Shown one piece after another: positions 42,933 to 51,492 of a stretch of 64,000 nt of DNA. The notes beneath the pieces are model-generated. The model had not been told where the DNA came from. It worked only from the letters and a program-made list of their open reading frames with translations, and searched no databases. The stretch spans positions 1 through 64,000 of the forward strand of contig DATASX010000085.1 in assembly GCA_036269075.1 (NCBI GenBank). The letters are read 5' to 3'. The position numbers and the translations under genes are program-made. Position 1 is the stretch's first letter, and every line of letters starts with the position of its first letter. This DNA comes from Sporichthyaceae bacterium (GTDB taxonomy: Bacteria > Actinomycetota > Actinomycetes > Sporichthyales > Sporichthyaceae).

Positions 42933-43559
42933 TTACGGGTCGGCCGTGATCCGCCGCAGCCGGGCGTACATCGGAGTTGTGCGCAGCGTCTGCTCCCGCG
43001 CCGGCAGGTCGATCTCCAGATGCAGGGTGGCCGGTTCGTCGAAGCGCATCCGGGCACCCACGTCGGTGAGCACGGCGCGCATGGTGAGGTTGTCGGTGAG
43101 CACCTGGCCCTCGAAGCGGGTGACGCCTGCCCGCAGGGCCTCGAGCACCAGTGCGTCGAGCAGCAGACGGCCGATCCCGTGGCCCTGGTAGGGGTCCACG
43201 ACGGTCAGCGCGACCTCGGCGACCAGCGGGTCGTCCAGGCGCACGTAGCGTGCGACGCCGACCAGGACGTCGTGCTCGTCCTCCCGGGTCAGCGCGATCC
43301 AGGCGAAGCGGTCGACGCCGTCGACCTCGGTCATCGCGATCAGCATCTGGGTCGTGAGTTCGGGGATCCCGGAGAAGAACCGCAGGTGGCGATTGCGCGG
43401 CGACATCCGACCGAAACCCTCCCGGATCCGGGCCTTGTCGTCGGGCCGGACCGGGCGGACCCACAGGCTCCTGCCGTCCTCCAGTTCGAACTCCGCGCAC
43501 GGCGCGGTAAGGGCCTCGACGCAGTCGCCGTTCTCGTCCGACCGCATCTGAATGACCAC
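42933..43559 (-). CDS. GNAT family N-acetyltransferase
   Basis: A 208-residue acetyltransferase. The acetyl-CoA loop motif is VDPYQGHGIGRLLLDAL in the third strand/helix region, with VLTDNLTMRAVLTDVG following. The N-terminus has LWVRPVRPDDKARIREGFGRMSP, like the GNAT domains fused to or allied with protein lysine acetylation. GTG 43559 follows GGGAGG; the frame continues to 43574. It may be cotranscribed with the DinB-like gene. Substrate unknown. Confidence 0.88.
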   Translation of the reverse strand: MVIQMRSDENGDCVEALTAPCAEFELEDGRSLWVRPVRPDDKARIREGFGRMSPRNRHLRFFSGIPELTTQMLIAMTEVDGVDRFAWIALTREDEHDVLVGVARYVRLDDPLVAEVALTVVDPYQGHGIGRLLLDALVLEALRAGVTRFEGQVLTDNLTMRAVLTDVGARMRFDEPATLHLEIDLPAREQTLRTTPMYARLRRITADP

Positions 43560-43643
43560 GGTCGCCTCCCTCACTCGTCGTCGGGCACAACAACCGACGC
43601 GCGGGGCAGCATCCCGGGTGAGAGACCCGGTTCCGGCGGAACG

Positions 43644-44903
43644 TCAGCGGGTCGTCGAATCCAGGATCGGGGGCAACGGCGGCAGCAGCGGCAGGTCGGG
43701 TGAACGGAACGGCACGGCATAGATCGCGATCCCGTTGGGAACCGACCGTTGGTGGCCGTCCTCCACGCTGTTGCGGACGGTGTCGTGGCCGGTGGCGGGA
43801 TCCCGGGCGACCAGCGTGGCGGAGCCACCGCCGTCCAGGTAGACGCCTTGGTCGCAATGCAGGCGTTCGAGGACCTCGGCGAGTTCCTGCGGGGTGAGGC
43901 CGGTGGAGTCCTCCTCGCGACCGTCCGTGGAGACCAGGCGCAGCACGCGTCCGTCGTCGGCGATCCCGACCGCACTGCGGGGTTCGGCCTGGTCCGCGTC
44001 GAGGCCGGGCAGCGGTCGGTGGTCGCGCAGCAGTCGGTGTGCGCCCACGGCGAACGTGAACGGCACCCGACTGGTCGAGGCCAGCCAGTAGGCGACCGCC
44101 ACCGGCGTGCCGACCCGCAGCTTGCGCAACCGGTCGGCGCCCGCTCCCCGGCCCACCAGATCGAGGGTCCCGGATGGGATCGAACTGGCCATGAGGGTGT
44201 CCGAAACTTCCGCGACCAGGCCGTTGTGGACGGTCACTTCCCGGGTGTTGTGGGTGCATGGCCCGGACCGGTCGTCGTCGTGCCCGCAGGCCGCTCGCGC
44301 CCGGGAAGCCGTGCCCCACTGCGGGGTGAACACGCCGATCGAGTTCTGCGGCAACGCGTACTGGTTCAGGCCGGCCACCGGCAGTGTGCCCAGGGGAGTG
44401 CGGATGTGACCGTGCAGGGTCAGCGCAGCGGTCCGGGCCCGGCCGTCGACGCCGACACCGATCACCTCCGCGGTGTCGCCCGGCGGCGGCGTCCAGCCGT
44501 ACCGCTGGCCCGGGGGGACCGCGGCCTTCAGCGCGATCCCGTCCATCATCGCCGGTCCGGAGGCGGACCCAGTTGCCGGGACGCCGGGGTGCTGGTCGTC
44601 GCTGATGTCGAAGAAGTCGCCGTTGATCGCGGCCACGGCGTCCTGTGCGTCGGCCATCTGGGCGACCGGTTGCCGGGCGCTGACCGCCCCCGGGTACAGC
44701 AGGCCGGCTCGTACCCCGGGCTGCCGCAGGTCGACGGTCACGACGTGGACGTGCGCGACCCCGTGCGAAGTGGGCACGTCGAACGCCTGGTACTCAACGC
44801 CCAGGGCGATCAGCTCCCGCTGTGCGTCGGAGTGGTCCGCCGCGACCGCGGCAGTGGACAGGCCCCCGCAGGCGAGAAGGGCCGCAACGCACCTGATGAT
44901 CAT
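43644..44903 (-). CDS. Secreted NAGPA-type phosphodiester glycosidase
   Basis: A 419-residue secreted protein with an N-terminal signal (MIIRCVAALLACGGLSTAAVA). The NAGPA/DUF2233 domain contains VAAINGDFFDI and a late LDGGGSATLVA motif; its catalytic family removes N-acetylglucosamine from phosphodiester bonds. Cysteines in the middle may form a disulfide. A second ATG is only two codons further in, and the ribosome site is weak. It probably acts on cell-surface glycopolymers. Confidence 0.85.
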   Translation of the reverse strand: MIIRCVAALLACGGLSTAAVAADHSDAQRELIALGVEYQAFDVPTSHGVAHVHVVTVDLRQPGVRAGLLYPGAVSARQPVAQMADAQDAVAAINGDFFDISDDQHPGVPATGSASGPAMMDGIALKAAVPPGQRYGWTPPPGDTAEVIGVGVDGRARTAALTLHGHIRTPLGTLPVAGLNQYALPQNSIGVFTPQWGTASRARAACGHDDDRSGPCTHNTREVTVHNGLVAEVSDTLMASSIPSGTLDLVGRGAGADRLRKLRVGTPVAVAYWLASTSRVPFTFAVGAHRLLRDHRPLPGLDADQAEPRSAVGIADDGRVLRLVSTDGREEDSTGLTPQELAEVLERLHCDQGVYLDGGGSATLVARDPATGHDTVRNSVEDGHQRSVPNGIAIYAVPFRSPDLPLLPPLPPILDSTTR

Positions 44904-45235
44904 GAAAACATCTTGCCGGTCGGCGAGCCTCCGCCGGTGCAGGCAGGTCGGAAATTGCCGGTGGCGCGTCGTTCAGCGCCTCGTGGGCGCCCGTGCGGGT
45001 GCGACACAAACGCTCGACACGCCGGGGCGGACCGTCTCCATTCTGACAATGCGTCAGTTCCGATGATCGTCCGGTGTCGGTCAACTGCCTGGTCGGCCGG
45101 GGGTCGGGCTCGCGCGCCGGTGCCCGCGACGGCTCCGCAGGGCCGCCGTCGGGCCTGGTGCTTGGCGTGCCGAGCCGGATCGCTGGGATGCTCGTTGCGG
45201 GCGGGGAATCCGTGGGGCGGGGAATCGTTGGGGGC
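44904..45235. other. Divergent intergenic region with palindrome f
   Basis: About 330 bases between the glycosidase and the small membrane protein. It holds a CTGAC-N5-GTCAG palindrome at 45043-45057, which could act on either gene. Several short GC-rich inverted repeats are present, but none is strong enough to call. I see no additional open frame with a good start. Confidence 0.45.
45043..45057. repeat. Dispersed palindrome CTGAC-N5-GTCAG
   Basis: CTGAC, aatgc, GTCAG: perfect arms, 140 bases upstream of the glycosidase start and 179 bases upstream of the small membrane gene. Confidence 0.6.
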
Positions 45236-45460
45236 ATGGTCGGCATGGAGCAGGGCGGGTCGGGAGTGCGCGTGTCGCGTCGGGTCAAGAACGTGCCGGT
45301 GCTGTTGGTGGTGATCCCGTCGGCGGTGGTAGTACTCGCCGCGCTCCTGCTGGACGGGCTGGGGATCGCGAGCAAAGCACTCGTGTTCGGTGTGCTCCTG
45401 GCGACGGTGCTGCCGACGGCTGCCCTGGTCCGCGCGGGCCGCAGCGGCGACGGCGACTGA
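45236..45460 (+). CDS. Small two-helix membrane protein
   Basis: A protein of about 74 residues (MVGMEQGGSGVRVSRRVKN then two hydrophobic helices: VPVLLVVIPSAVVVLAALLLDGL and ALVFGVLLATVLPTAAL). A second ATG at 45245 is equally plausible. GGGGG lies upstream. No family recognised. The gene is convergent with DUF302. Confidence 0.55.
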   Translation: MVGMEQGGSGVRVSRRVKNVPVLLVVIPSAVVVLAALLLDGLGIASKALVFGVLLATVLPTAALVRAGRSGDGD

Positions 45461-45487
45461 CCGCGACCGCTCGACGTGCCAGGCAGA

Positions 45488-45898
45488 TCAGCCTGCCGCG
45501 ACCGCGCGGACCAGATCCTCGATGCCTGCAATGCGTTCGACGAGTTCCGGTGCCAGATGGTGCCGGGCGCCCAGGGCCGTCGGTCTGGTCCAGGCCAGCA
45601 CGGTGGTCCCGGCGTCGTCGAGGATCAGCACCCGCAGCGGCAGGTCGAGCGCGCTCAACGGCGCCGCGGCCATGACCGGCGTCCCGGCCTTGGGACTCCC
45701 GAACACGACGACCTTCGTGTCGCGCAGTGTCAGACCGACCGCGGCGGCCTCGCCGCTGTGATCGATCACGGCGAAGACCTTCAGGCCCTTCACCGCCAAC
45801 AGGGCCAGCAAGCGGTCGAGCGTCTGCGCCACCGTGCCCGCCGAGACGGTGGTGTCGATCCCTTCGGCGCCCTGGATGACGCCCGGCGAGTCAGTCAT
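45488..45898 (-). CDS. DUF302 domain protein
   Basis: A 136-residue protein nearly all DUF302: TVAQTLDRLLALLAVKGLKVFAVIDHSGEAAAVGLTLRDTKVVVFGSPKAGTPVM, then PLSALDLPLRVLILDDAGTTVLAW and a helical end. DUF302 proteins bind small ligands, often in oxidative-stress or copper contexts, but this is weak evidence. A degenerate copy of the CTGAC palindrome lies 21 bases upstream (45919-45933). Confidence 0.82.
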   Translation of the reverse strand: MTDSPGVIQGAEGIDTTVSAGTVAQTLDRLLALLAVKGLKVFAVIDHSGEAAAVGLTLRDTKVVVFGSPKAGTPVMAAAPLSALDLPLRVLILDDAGTTVLAWTRPTALGARHHLAPELVERIAGIEDLVRAVAAG

Positions 45899-45918
45899 GA
45901 CAGCTCCACGTGGCTCGA

Positions 45919-45933
45919 GTGACGGGCCGTCAG
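45919..45933. repeat. Dispersed palindrome, left arm changed
   Basis: GTGACG, ggc, CGTCAG; the first base differs. Upstream of the DUF302 start by 21 bases. Confidence 0.5.
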
Positions 45934-46044
45934 CTTCGCACGCTGTCGCGGATCATCTCGAGGGGACGTCGTGGCGCTTAGGCGCGACCGCCGGTAGCCG
46001 GGTCGGCGACCGATGCGTCGCCGACCCGGTGCCCGCGAGTTGGA

Positions 46045-46329
46045 TCACCCGGTGGGGCAACTCTTTCCACCCGCTCCGGGTGCGGACGGCACGCCGGGGG
46101 CATCCGGAGCCTTGGGCACCTTGGGTGTCTTGGGCTTGGGCACACTCGGGGCGCTCGGTACCGAAGGTGCGCCGGGTGCCTTCGGAACCGGCGGGGCGCT
46201 GGGAACGGCGGGCGCGCCCGGGACCGAGCAGGGGGTGTCGATGGGGCCCGCGGCGTGCGCCGTACCGCTCAGCAGGGTTCCGAAGGCCAGGGTGGCCGCG
46301 GCCGCCAGGATCCGGTGGTTTCTCATCAT
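46045..46329 (-). CDS. Proline-rich secreted protein with flanking cysteines
   Basis: A 94-residue secreted protein. Signal MMRNHRILAAAATLAFGTLL, then a Cys, then a run of about 50 residues made of VPxAP-like units (PSAPPVPKAPGAPSVPSAPSVPKPK and so on), then a second Cys near the end. This would give a stiff polyproline rod capped by a possible disulfide. ATG 46329 follows AAGGAG. It may be a wall-spanning or surface structural protein. No family recognised. Confidence 0.7.
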   Translation of the reverse strand: MMRNHRILAAAATLAFGTLLSGTAHAAGPIDTPCSVPGAPAVPSAPPVPKAPGAPSVPSAPSVPKPKTPKVPKAPDAPGVPSAPGAGGKSCPTG

Positions 46330-46646
46330 TTGTGCTCCTTCAGCGTCATCGGTGCGCCGAGATCGCCCGGCCACATTCGCAGCATCGGCCGGGCAGTCCA
46401 GGCAGTCGTCGGCCCGTCCGCGAATTCGGGGAATTCGCGAGCCGAGCAAGGTTTGCCCCACGCAATGCGGGGTAACGGGATCCGGCGATTGCAGGGGCGG
46501 GATCCCAGCTGTGTCAGGGAATTGCGGGTCTGCTGATCGTGCACGACTGCCTTATGCTGCCGCGCGCAGAATTACTGGTGGACACACCTTGACATCGTGC
46601 AATTCGCCGGCAGCGTTACACGCTTTGTCCGGTTGTTTCCGCGGTC
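46330..46646. other. Intergenic region with a 21-bp EcoRI-cored palindrome
   Basis: A 317-base gap between two secreted-protein genes on the same strand. It holds the palindrome described separately and lower GC stretches near 46550-46610. I see no open frame with a good ribosome site. Confidence 0.5.
46419..46439. promoter_or_regulatory. 21-bp palindrome with two GAATTC cores
   Basis: Arms CGCGAATTC (46419-46427) and GAATTCGCG (46431-46439) are perfect and separated by ggg. It is 90 bases upstream of the proline-rich gene and 208 bases after the other secreted gene. It could be an operator or a strong 3'-end hairpin. AT-rich cores inside such GC-rich DNA argue for a protein-binding site. 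Confidence 0.55.
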
Positions 46647-46946
46647 TCAGTAACCGGGGTAGCCGTACCCGTAGTCGCCCGGGTAGCCCTCTTCCGCGTA
46701 GTGGTCGCCGGCGTTGTGGCTGGGCGGGCAGACGTCGCGGTCCATCGCGTATTCGGAGTCCGGGTCGTTGTTGCAGTTCGGGGCCCAGTGGTGATGGTGG
46801 TACGCAGGTGCGTACCCGGCGCTCGAAGACGCCCCGTCGGCCGAAAGGTTCGCCACGCCTGCATGGGCTGCTCCGGTGCCCACCGCAGTGGCACCGGCGA
46901 CCAGCAAGGCCGCCGTCAACATCCGCTGTGCAATTCGGGTCGACAT
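46647..46946 (-). CDS. Small secreted His/Tyr-rich protein, paralogue of 53525
   Basis: A 99-residue secreted protein: signal MSTRIAQRMLTAALLVAGATAVGTGAAHA, then HHHH near the middle, NCNNDPDSE, DVCPPSHN and a tail rich in Tyr and Gly (GYPGDYGYGYPGY). ATG 46946 follows GGAGG. It shares about 25 of the last 50 positions with the protein at 53525-53809, including the two cysteines. Histidine and aspartate clusters suggest metal binding. No family known to me. Confidence 0.75.
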   Translation of the reverse strand: MSTRIAQRMLTAALLVAGATAVGTGAAHAGVANLSADGASSSAGYAPAYHHHHWAPNCNNDPDSEYAMDRDVCPPSHNAGDHYAEEGYPGDYGYGYPGY

Positions 46947-47087
46947 GATTCCTCCTGAAAGCTCCCGCCGAGGTCGGTCGGCATCGGTCCGACCTCTTGT
47001 GAAAGGCCAGTCACCGATAGTCAATACCCGCGAACGGTCGGTTCTACCCTGTTCGGAGTGCGGTGGTCGTGGCCGACGTCTGCACAT

Positions 47088-47102
47088 CTGACGATTCGTC
47101 AA
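47088..47102. repeat. Dispersed palindrome, right arm changed
   Basis: CTGACG, att, CGTCAA: the last base differs. It lies 71 bases upstream of the MFS gene and 142 bases upstream of the small secreted gene. Confidence 0.5.
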
Positions 47103-47172
47103 CTCGGTCGGCCTGCGGCGAACAGGCCGCCACGCGCGAACGATCGGCCCCCTGCTGTGACAGTCTCAGCGC

Positions 47173-48621
47173 ATGTGCTCGCGCCCGGCGGCAGCTTTCG
47201 GTGACGCAGCGGCCGGGCTCGTGCTGCACTCGGCGCGCGGCCGTCTCGCGCTGGCGGCCACGGTCGCTGCCAGTGGCATGGCGTCCCTTGACGCCACCGT
47301 CGTCAACGTTGCCGTCCCGCACATCGGTCAGGACCTGCACGCCGACGTCAGCGCGCTGCAGTGGGTGCTCACCGGATACCTGCTCGCCCTGGCCTCGTTG
47401 ATCCTGCTGGGCGGCGCGCTGGGCGATCGGTTCGGTCGTCGCCGGGTGTTCGTGGTGGGTGCCATCGCGTTCGCGGGAGCCTCGGCACTGTGCGGGCTTG
47501 CTCCCTCCGTGGGTTGGCTGATCACGGCCCGGGTCCTGCAGGGCATCGGTGGCGCGTTGTTGACGCCGGGCAGCCTGGCGATCATCCAGTCCATTTTCCG
47601 TCCCGCCGATCGGGCCACGGCGGTCGGAGCGTGGTCCGGGCTCAGTGGGGTGGCCGGAGCCCTGGGTCCGCTGCTCGGCGGGCTGATCGTGGACGGGCCG
47701 GGCTGGCGCTGGGCTTTCCTGCTGAACATCCCGGTGGCCGGCTTCGTCGTGGTGGGTGCCCACGCGGCGATCCCGGAGACCCGGGACCAGCAGGGCGGTC
47801 GACCGGTCGATCTGCGGGGGACCGGCTGGGCCGTCGTCGCACTGGCCACGGCGACGTGGGCGCTGACCGAGGCAGGACCGCGCGGGTGGCTCGATGGAGG
47901 GGTGCTGTCGGCGGCCGGCGTCGGGCTGGCCGCGAGCGCGGCGTTCGTGCGGCATGTGCGACGGGCCGGCGACCCACTGGTCCCGCCGGCGATGTTCGCC
48001 GACCGTGATTTCACGGTGCTCAACATCGGCACGTTCTTCCTGTACACCTCGATAGGCCTGACGTTCTTCCTCGTCGCCTACCAACTGCAGGCCGCCGCCG
48101 GGTGGAGCGCGCTGCGGGCAGGCCTGGCACTGCTGCCGGTGACCGTGCTGATGCTGTTGTTCTCGGGGCGTTCCGGCTCGCTGGCCGAACAGGTCGGACT
48201 CCGGTGGCAGCTGGCATTGGGCCCGTTGGCGGCGGCCGGTGGGCTGCTGCTACTGACTCGGGTCGGCACCCACCCGACCTGGAGCACCGACGTGGCGCCG
48301 GGTGCAATCCTGCTGGGTCTGGGCCTGACGACGTTCGTCGCGCCGCTCACCGCAGGTGTGATGGCGGCCGCCGGTGCCGAGCGCGCCGGAGTGGCATCGG
48401 GTCTGAACAACGGCATCGCACGGACGGCGAGCCTCACCGGCCTGGCTGTTGTCCCGGTCGTGTCCGGGTTGGCCGCCGCGCACGGCAGTGCGCAGCTCAC
48501 CCACGCCTACCGGGTGGCGCTCGTGATCGCGGCGGCCGTCGCCGCGGTCGCCACGCCGATGTTTGTTCTGGGGCTGCGCCGCGAACCTGCGCGAAGTCCG
48601 CTGTCGACACCGAAGAATTAG
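47173..48621 (+). CDS. MFS exporter, DHA2 family
   Basis: A 482-residue, 14-helix-like exporter. LDATVVNVAVPHIG, GGALGDRFGRRRVFVVG and ARVLQGIGGALLTPGSLAIIQ are DHA2 marks. No Shine-Dalgarno precedes the ATG. It shows a weak resemblance to the exporter at 32692. The adjacent minus-strand gene is not a TetR regulator, so its control is unknown; the degenerate dispersed palindrome upstream is one possibility. Confidence 0.9.
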   Translation: MCSRPAAAFGDAAAGLVLHSARGRLALAATVAASGMASLDATVVNVAVPHIGQDLHADVSALQWVLTGYLLALASLILLGGALGDRFGRRRVFVVGAIAFAGASALCGLAPSVGWLITARVLQGIGGALLTPGSLAIIQSIFRPADRATAVGAWSGLSGVAGALGPLLGGLIVDGPGWRWAFLLNIPVAGFVVVGAHAAIPETRDQQGGRPVDLRGTGWAVVALATATWALTEAGPRGWLDGGVLSAAGVGLAASAAFVRHVRRAGDPLVPPAMFADRDFTVLNIGTFFLYTSIGLTFFLVAYQLQAAAGWSALRAGLALLPVTVLMLLFSGRSGSLAEQVGLRWQLALGPLAAAGGLLLLTRVGTHPTWSTDVAPGAILLGLGLTTFVAPLTAGVMAAAGAERAGVASGLNNGIARTASLTGLAVVPVVSGLAAAHGSAQLTHAYRVALVIAAAVAAVATPMFVLGLRREPARSPLSTPKN

Positions 48622-48656
48622 AGGCCGAAGAATTAGGCGTTCACAACGCCGGACGG

Positions 48657-49010
48657 TCAGACGAACATCGCCTGTCGCACCGAGGCGATCAGCGCTTCCT
48701 GACTGCCGTGGACGAGCAGTTGGACCCGGCCGTGGACGTGGTAGATGAGCACGCGCTGGTCGACACCGGCCTTGTACTCACCGACCTGGGTGATCGAACC
48801 GACCGGGATCGTCTTCTCGCGCACCTTGAACAGTCCGGTCTTGCCACGGATCAACACCCGCTGGTCGGTGACGAACAAGTAGGCCGTGCCGTCGTAAGCG
48901 GTCTGTCTGGCTTTCCCCGCGTCTGTGCGAAAACGGACGTCGCCGACCTCGACGGTCGCCAGCAGAGTCTCGTTCTCCAACGGCGAGAAGTGAGCGGTGA
49001 GCTTGGCCAT
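48657..49010 (-). CDS. PH-domain-like protein
   Basis: A 117-residue protein with the bacterial PH-like (bPH) shape: two-sheet pattern including GTAYLFVTDQRVLIRGKTGLFKVREKTIPVGSITQV then a C-terminal helix ASVRQAMF. ATG 49010 follows GGAG. Such domains bind peptides or membranes, mostly uncharacterised in bacteria. It is convergent with the MFS gene and separate from its upstream neighbour. Confidence 0.72.
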   Translation of the reverse strand: MAKLTAHFSPLENETLLATVEVGDVRFRTDAGKARQTAYDGTAYLFVTDQRVLIRGKTGLFKVREKTIPVGSITQVGEYKAGVDQRVLIYHVHGRVQLLVHGSQEALIASVRQAMFV

Positions 49011-49128
49011 CGGTACTCCGGAGGACGAATGTTCGGTTCCATTCGACTGAACAACCTCCGCAACTGTTCGCACATCGGTCGAACGGTCAGCTCGAGCGGG
49101 ACACACGGCCAGGAGTCGTGTGCATTTC

Positions 49129-49602
49129 TCACCGGTCGGTGGGCTGCGGTCCTTCGCCCGTGCCGAGGAACCAGTGCCGCTCGGGTGGGTCCGCGGGGAA
49201 GGTTCCGTCGACCAGACCTCGGAACGCCGCGCCGACCTCGAGGACCCGGTCCACCTCGACCGGGTGACCGTCGTTGCCTCCCGCCACGGTCATGCCGTCG
49301 AGGATCTCCCAGCGGCACAGCCGTTCCGCGGTGAGGTCGCCGGCGGCGCTGGCCCGCAGCAAGGCTGCGCTGCAGACACCTGCCATGACGGTCAGGTCGT
49401 GGTTGCTCTCCGGATCCCAGTGCAGGCCGAAGTCGGGGAATCCGGCCGCGACGGACCAGTCCTGCTCAAGGGCCTGCAGCCACTCCGGCGCGGCGCCGAC
49501 GCCGCGGATCTCCTCCACGACGTGGGCCACCCAGACGGCCAGCGCGTCCGCTCGGCACCAGAACATGCGCTCCCGCACCCGGACGGGTGCACTGCTCGTC
49601 AT
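49129..49602 (-). CDS. Hypothetical protein
   Basis: A 157-residue, mostly helical, cytoplasmic protein (start ATG 49602, MTSSAPVRVRERMFWCRADALAVWVAHVVEE). It has several Trp and Asp positions, and the end is DPPERHWFLGTGEGPQP. The shape recalls small DinB-like or uncharacterised actinobacterial proteins but I do not assign a family. The frame reaches 49728 with a low-complexity extension that I do not favour. Confidence 0.6.
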   Translation of the reverse strand: MTSSAPVRVRERMFWCRADALAVWVAHVVEEIRGVGAAPEWLQALEQDWSVAAGFPDFGLHWDPESNHDLTVMAGVCSAALLRASAAGDLTAERLCRWEILDGMTVAGGNDGHPVEVDRVLEVGAAFRGLVDGTFPADPPERHWFLGTGEGPQPTDR

Positions 49603-49742
49603 CCGTCGCCCACGGCGGTCGGGTCGGTCAGGCACTCCACAGGGCGAATCCTGCCGGCGGGTGCCGACAATTCGTGGCTCGAGCGGCTCCTGCGGGGCGC
49701 CGTCACTTGCCCAGCGCCCCGTTGTCATCGAGGATCGGTTTC

Positions 49743-50180
49743 GTGGAGACGTTCACGCCGCTCAATGTCAAGCGCATCCTGCTGGCCGTTCTCTTCATCG
49801 CGCCGACGTTCACCTGGTTCACCGCCGGCCCGATCGGCGTCTCCGGGACGTCGACGGAGAACGGCAAGGCCGCGTTGGCCCTCGGCGTGATCGGCCTGGT
49901 GCTCACCACGGCTCCGGCGACCGTGTGGGCGCGCGTCACGGACCTGGTCTGCGCGGTGATCGCGGTCTACTGCGTCGGGCACGACTTCATCCGCGTCGAA
50001 CGGACATCCTCGGGTTTCGGCGGCCTGTTCGGCGTGTCCCCGGGAATGGGACTGTTCCTGGCAATGGTGGCTTCCCTCGGCTGGCTGGGCTGGATCGGCC
50101 GGCGCTCCGCGCAGGTCGGCGTCTTCCGCCCGGGCATCGGGATGCACGACCGGATCTCGTGCTTTGCCCGGCCCTACTGA
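49743..50180 (+). CDS. Membrane protein of unknown function
   Basis: A 145-residue protein with three to four hydrophobic helices (ILLAVLFIAPTFTWFTAG; AALALGVIGLVLTTAPATVWA; VTDLVCAVIAVYCVGHDF; GLFLAMVASLGWLGWIG). GTG 49743 comes about 12 bases after GAGG. A CTGAC-N5-GTCAG palindrome lies 3 bases after its TGA. No family recognised. It precedes an MFS gene on the same strand. Confidence 0.65.
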   Translation: METFTPLNVKRILLAVLFIAPTFTWFTAGPIGVSGTSTENGKAALALGVIGLVLTTAPATVWARVTDLVCAVIAVYCVGHDFIRVERTSSGFGGLFGVSPGMGLFLAMVASLGWLGWIGRRSAQVGVFRPGIGMHDRISCFARPY

Positions 50181-50183
50181 TTC

Positions 50184-50198
50184 CTGACGCTACGTCAG
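50184..50198. repeat. Dispersed palindrome CTGAC-N5-GTCAG
   Basis: CTGACG, cta, CGTCAG: 6-bp arms. It starts 3 bases after a stop codon and 64 bases before the YbfB-like MFS start used here. Confidence 0.65.
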
Positions 50199-50262
50199 TT
50201 TGCTCGACGAGGTCGCAGTGCGCGGCCTGGCCCAGGTAGCCGTGCCGGAACGGGGGTCGAGG

Positions 50263-51492
50263 GTGAGAACCGGCCGGCCGTGGGTGCTGGTCGGGCAGGG
50301 GTGGGCGGCGTTGGCTGCGGCGATGGGCGTGGGCAGGTTCGTGTACACCCCGATCCTGCCGTTGATGCACGAGCAGGCGGGCCTGTCCCGGCAGGCCGGT
50401 GCGGACCTGGCGACGGCGAACTACGTCGGCTACCTCGTCGGTGCGGTGATCATGATCCTGGTGCCGCGGCTGACCCGATCCGTGGCGGCCTTCCGGGCCT
50501 CGATGCTGGTGCTGGCGGGGTCGCTGGCACTCATGCCGACCTCGACCAGCGTGCCGGTCTGGGCGGAGTTGCGGTGCGTGGCCGGGGTGACCAGCGGGCT
50601 GGTGTTCATCAGCGCCGCCGGCGCGTTGCTGGCGGGCCTGCGCGAGCACCGGCACCACCTGGTCGGCTGGGGGTTCGGCGGGGTGGGGGCAGGAATCGCT
50701 CTGTCCGGGGTGCTCCTGCTGGTTCTGCGGGAGAACGGCAACTGGCAAGAGGCGTGGTGGTGCTCCGCGGTCCTCGTCCTCCTCGGCGCAGCCCTGGCGT
50801 GGACGCTGCCGATGCCCGGTGCGCCCGCGCCTGCGGCTTCGCCCGACGCTGCGGGGCGGCCGGGGCGTGGTTTCGCCGTCCTGGTCACGAGTTACTCGCT
50901 GGAGGGGTTCGGGTACATCGTCGCCGGCACGTTCCTGGTGGCCGCGGTCGACCAGCACGCAGCGGCTTGGGTGGGCACCGGCGCGTGGGTGGTCGTGGGG
51001 ATCGCGGCTATTCCCTCGGCCGTGCTGTGGGCGGGGCTGGCTCGGCGCTGGTCGCGGCCGTCGTTGCTGGTGGCGGCGCTGGCGCTGCAGGTGGTCGCGG
51101 TCCTGCTGCCGGTGCTGTTCGACGGCGCCCCGGCGGCCCTGATCTCCGCGGCCCTGTACGGGGGGACCTTCCTCGGGATCGTCGTGACGACACTGGCGAT
51201 CGGGAACCACCTGGGCACGACGGGCGCGGTCGCGTTCCTGACGACCGGTTACAGCGTCGGGCAGATCCTGGGTCCGGTGACCGTGGCACCGCTGCTGCAC
51301 GGCGGCTACCGCCCGGCCCTCGCGCTCAGCGCAGCCGTCGTCGCAGCCTCGGCGCTCGCGGCAGCCGCCCTGCCGACCCAGCACCCGCAGGGCGGACCGT
51401 CCTCAGCGGACGACGTACAGGCGTTGCGCGGGAGCGGGTTGCGGCCGACGCGGCCGCAGGAGTGCGACCAGATCGACCACCCCGAGAACTGA
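50263..51492 (+). CDS. MFS transporter, YbfB/YjiJ family
   Basis: A carrier of about 409 residues with 12 predicted helices. The start MGVGRFVYTPILPLMHEQAG after the first helix is typical of the YbfB/YjiJ group of poorly known exporters. GTG 50263 follows GGGGG 6 bases upstream; earlier in-frame GTG/TTG starts (50200, 50218, 50242) would extend the N-terminus. Its end overlaps 90 bases of a convergent gene. Substrate unknown. Confidence 0.85.
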   Translation: MRTGRPWVLVGQGWAALAAAMGVGRFVYTPILPLMHEQAGLSRQAGADLATANYVGYLVGAVIMILVPRLTRSVAAFRASMLVLAGSLALMPTSTSVPVWAELRCVAGVTSGLVFISAAGALLAGLREHRHHLVGWGFGGVGAGIALSGVLLLVLRENGNWQEAWWCSAVLVLLGAALAWTLPMPGAPAPAASPDAAGRPGRGFAVLVTSYSLEGFGYIVAGTFLVAAVDQHAAAWVGTGAWVVVGIAAIPSAVLWAGLARRWSRPSLLVAALALQVVAVLLPVLFDGAPAALISAALYGGTFLGIVVTTLAIGNHLGTTGAVAFLTTGYSVGQILGPVTVAPLLHGGYRPALALSAAVVAASALAAAALPTQHPQGGPSSADDVQALRGSGLRPTRPQECDQIDHPEN

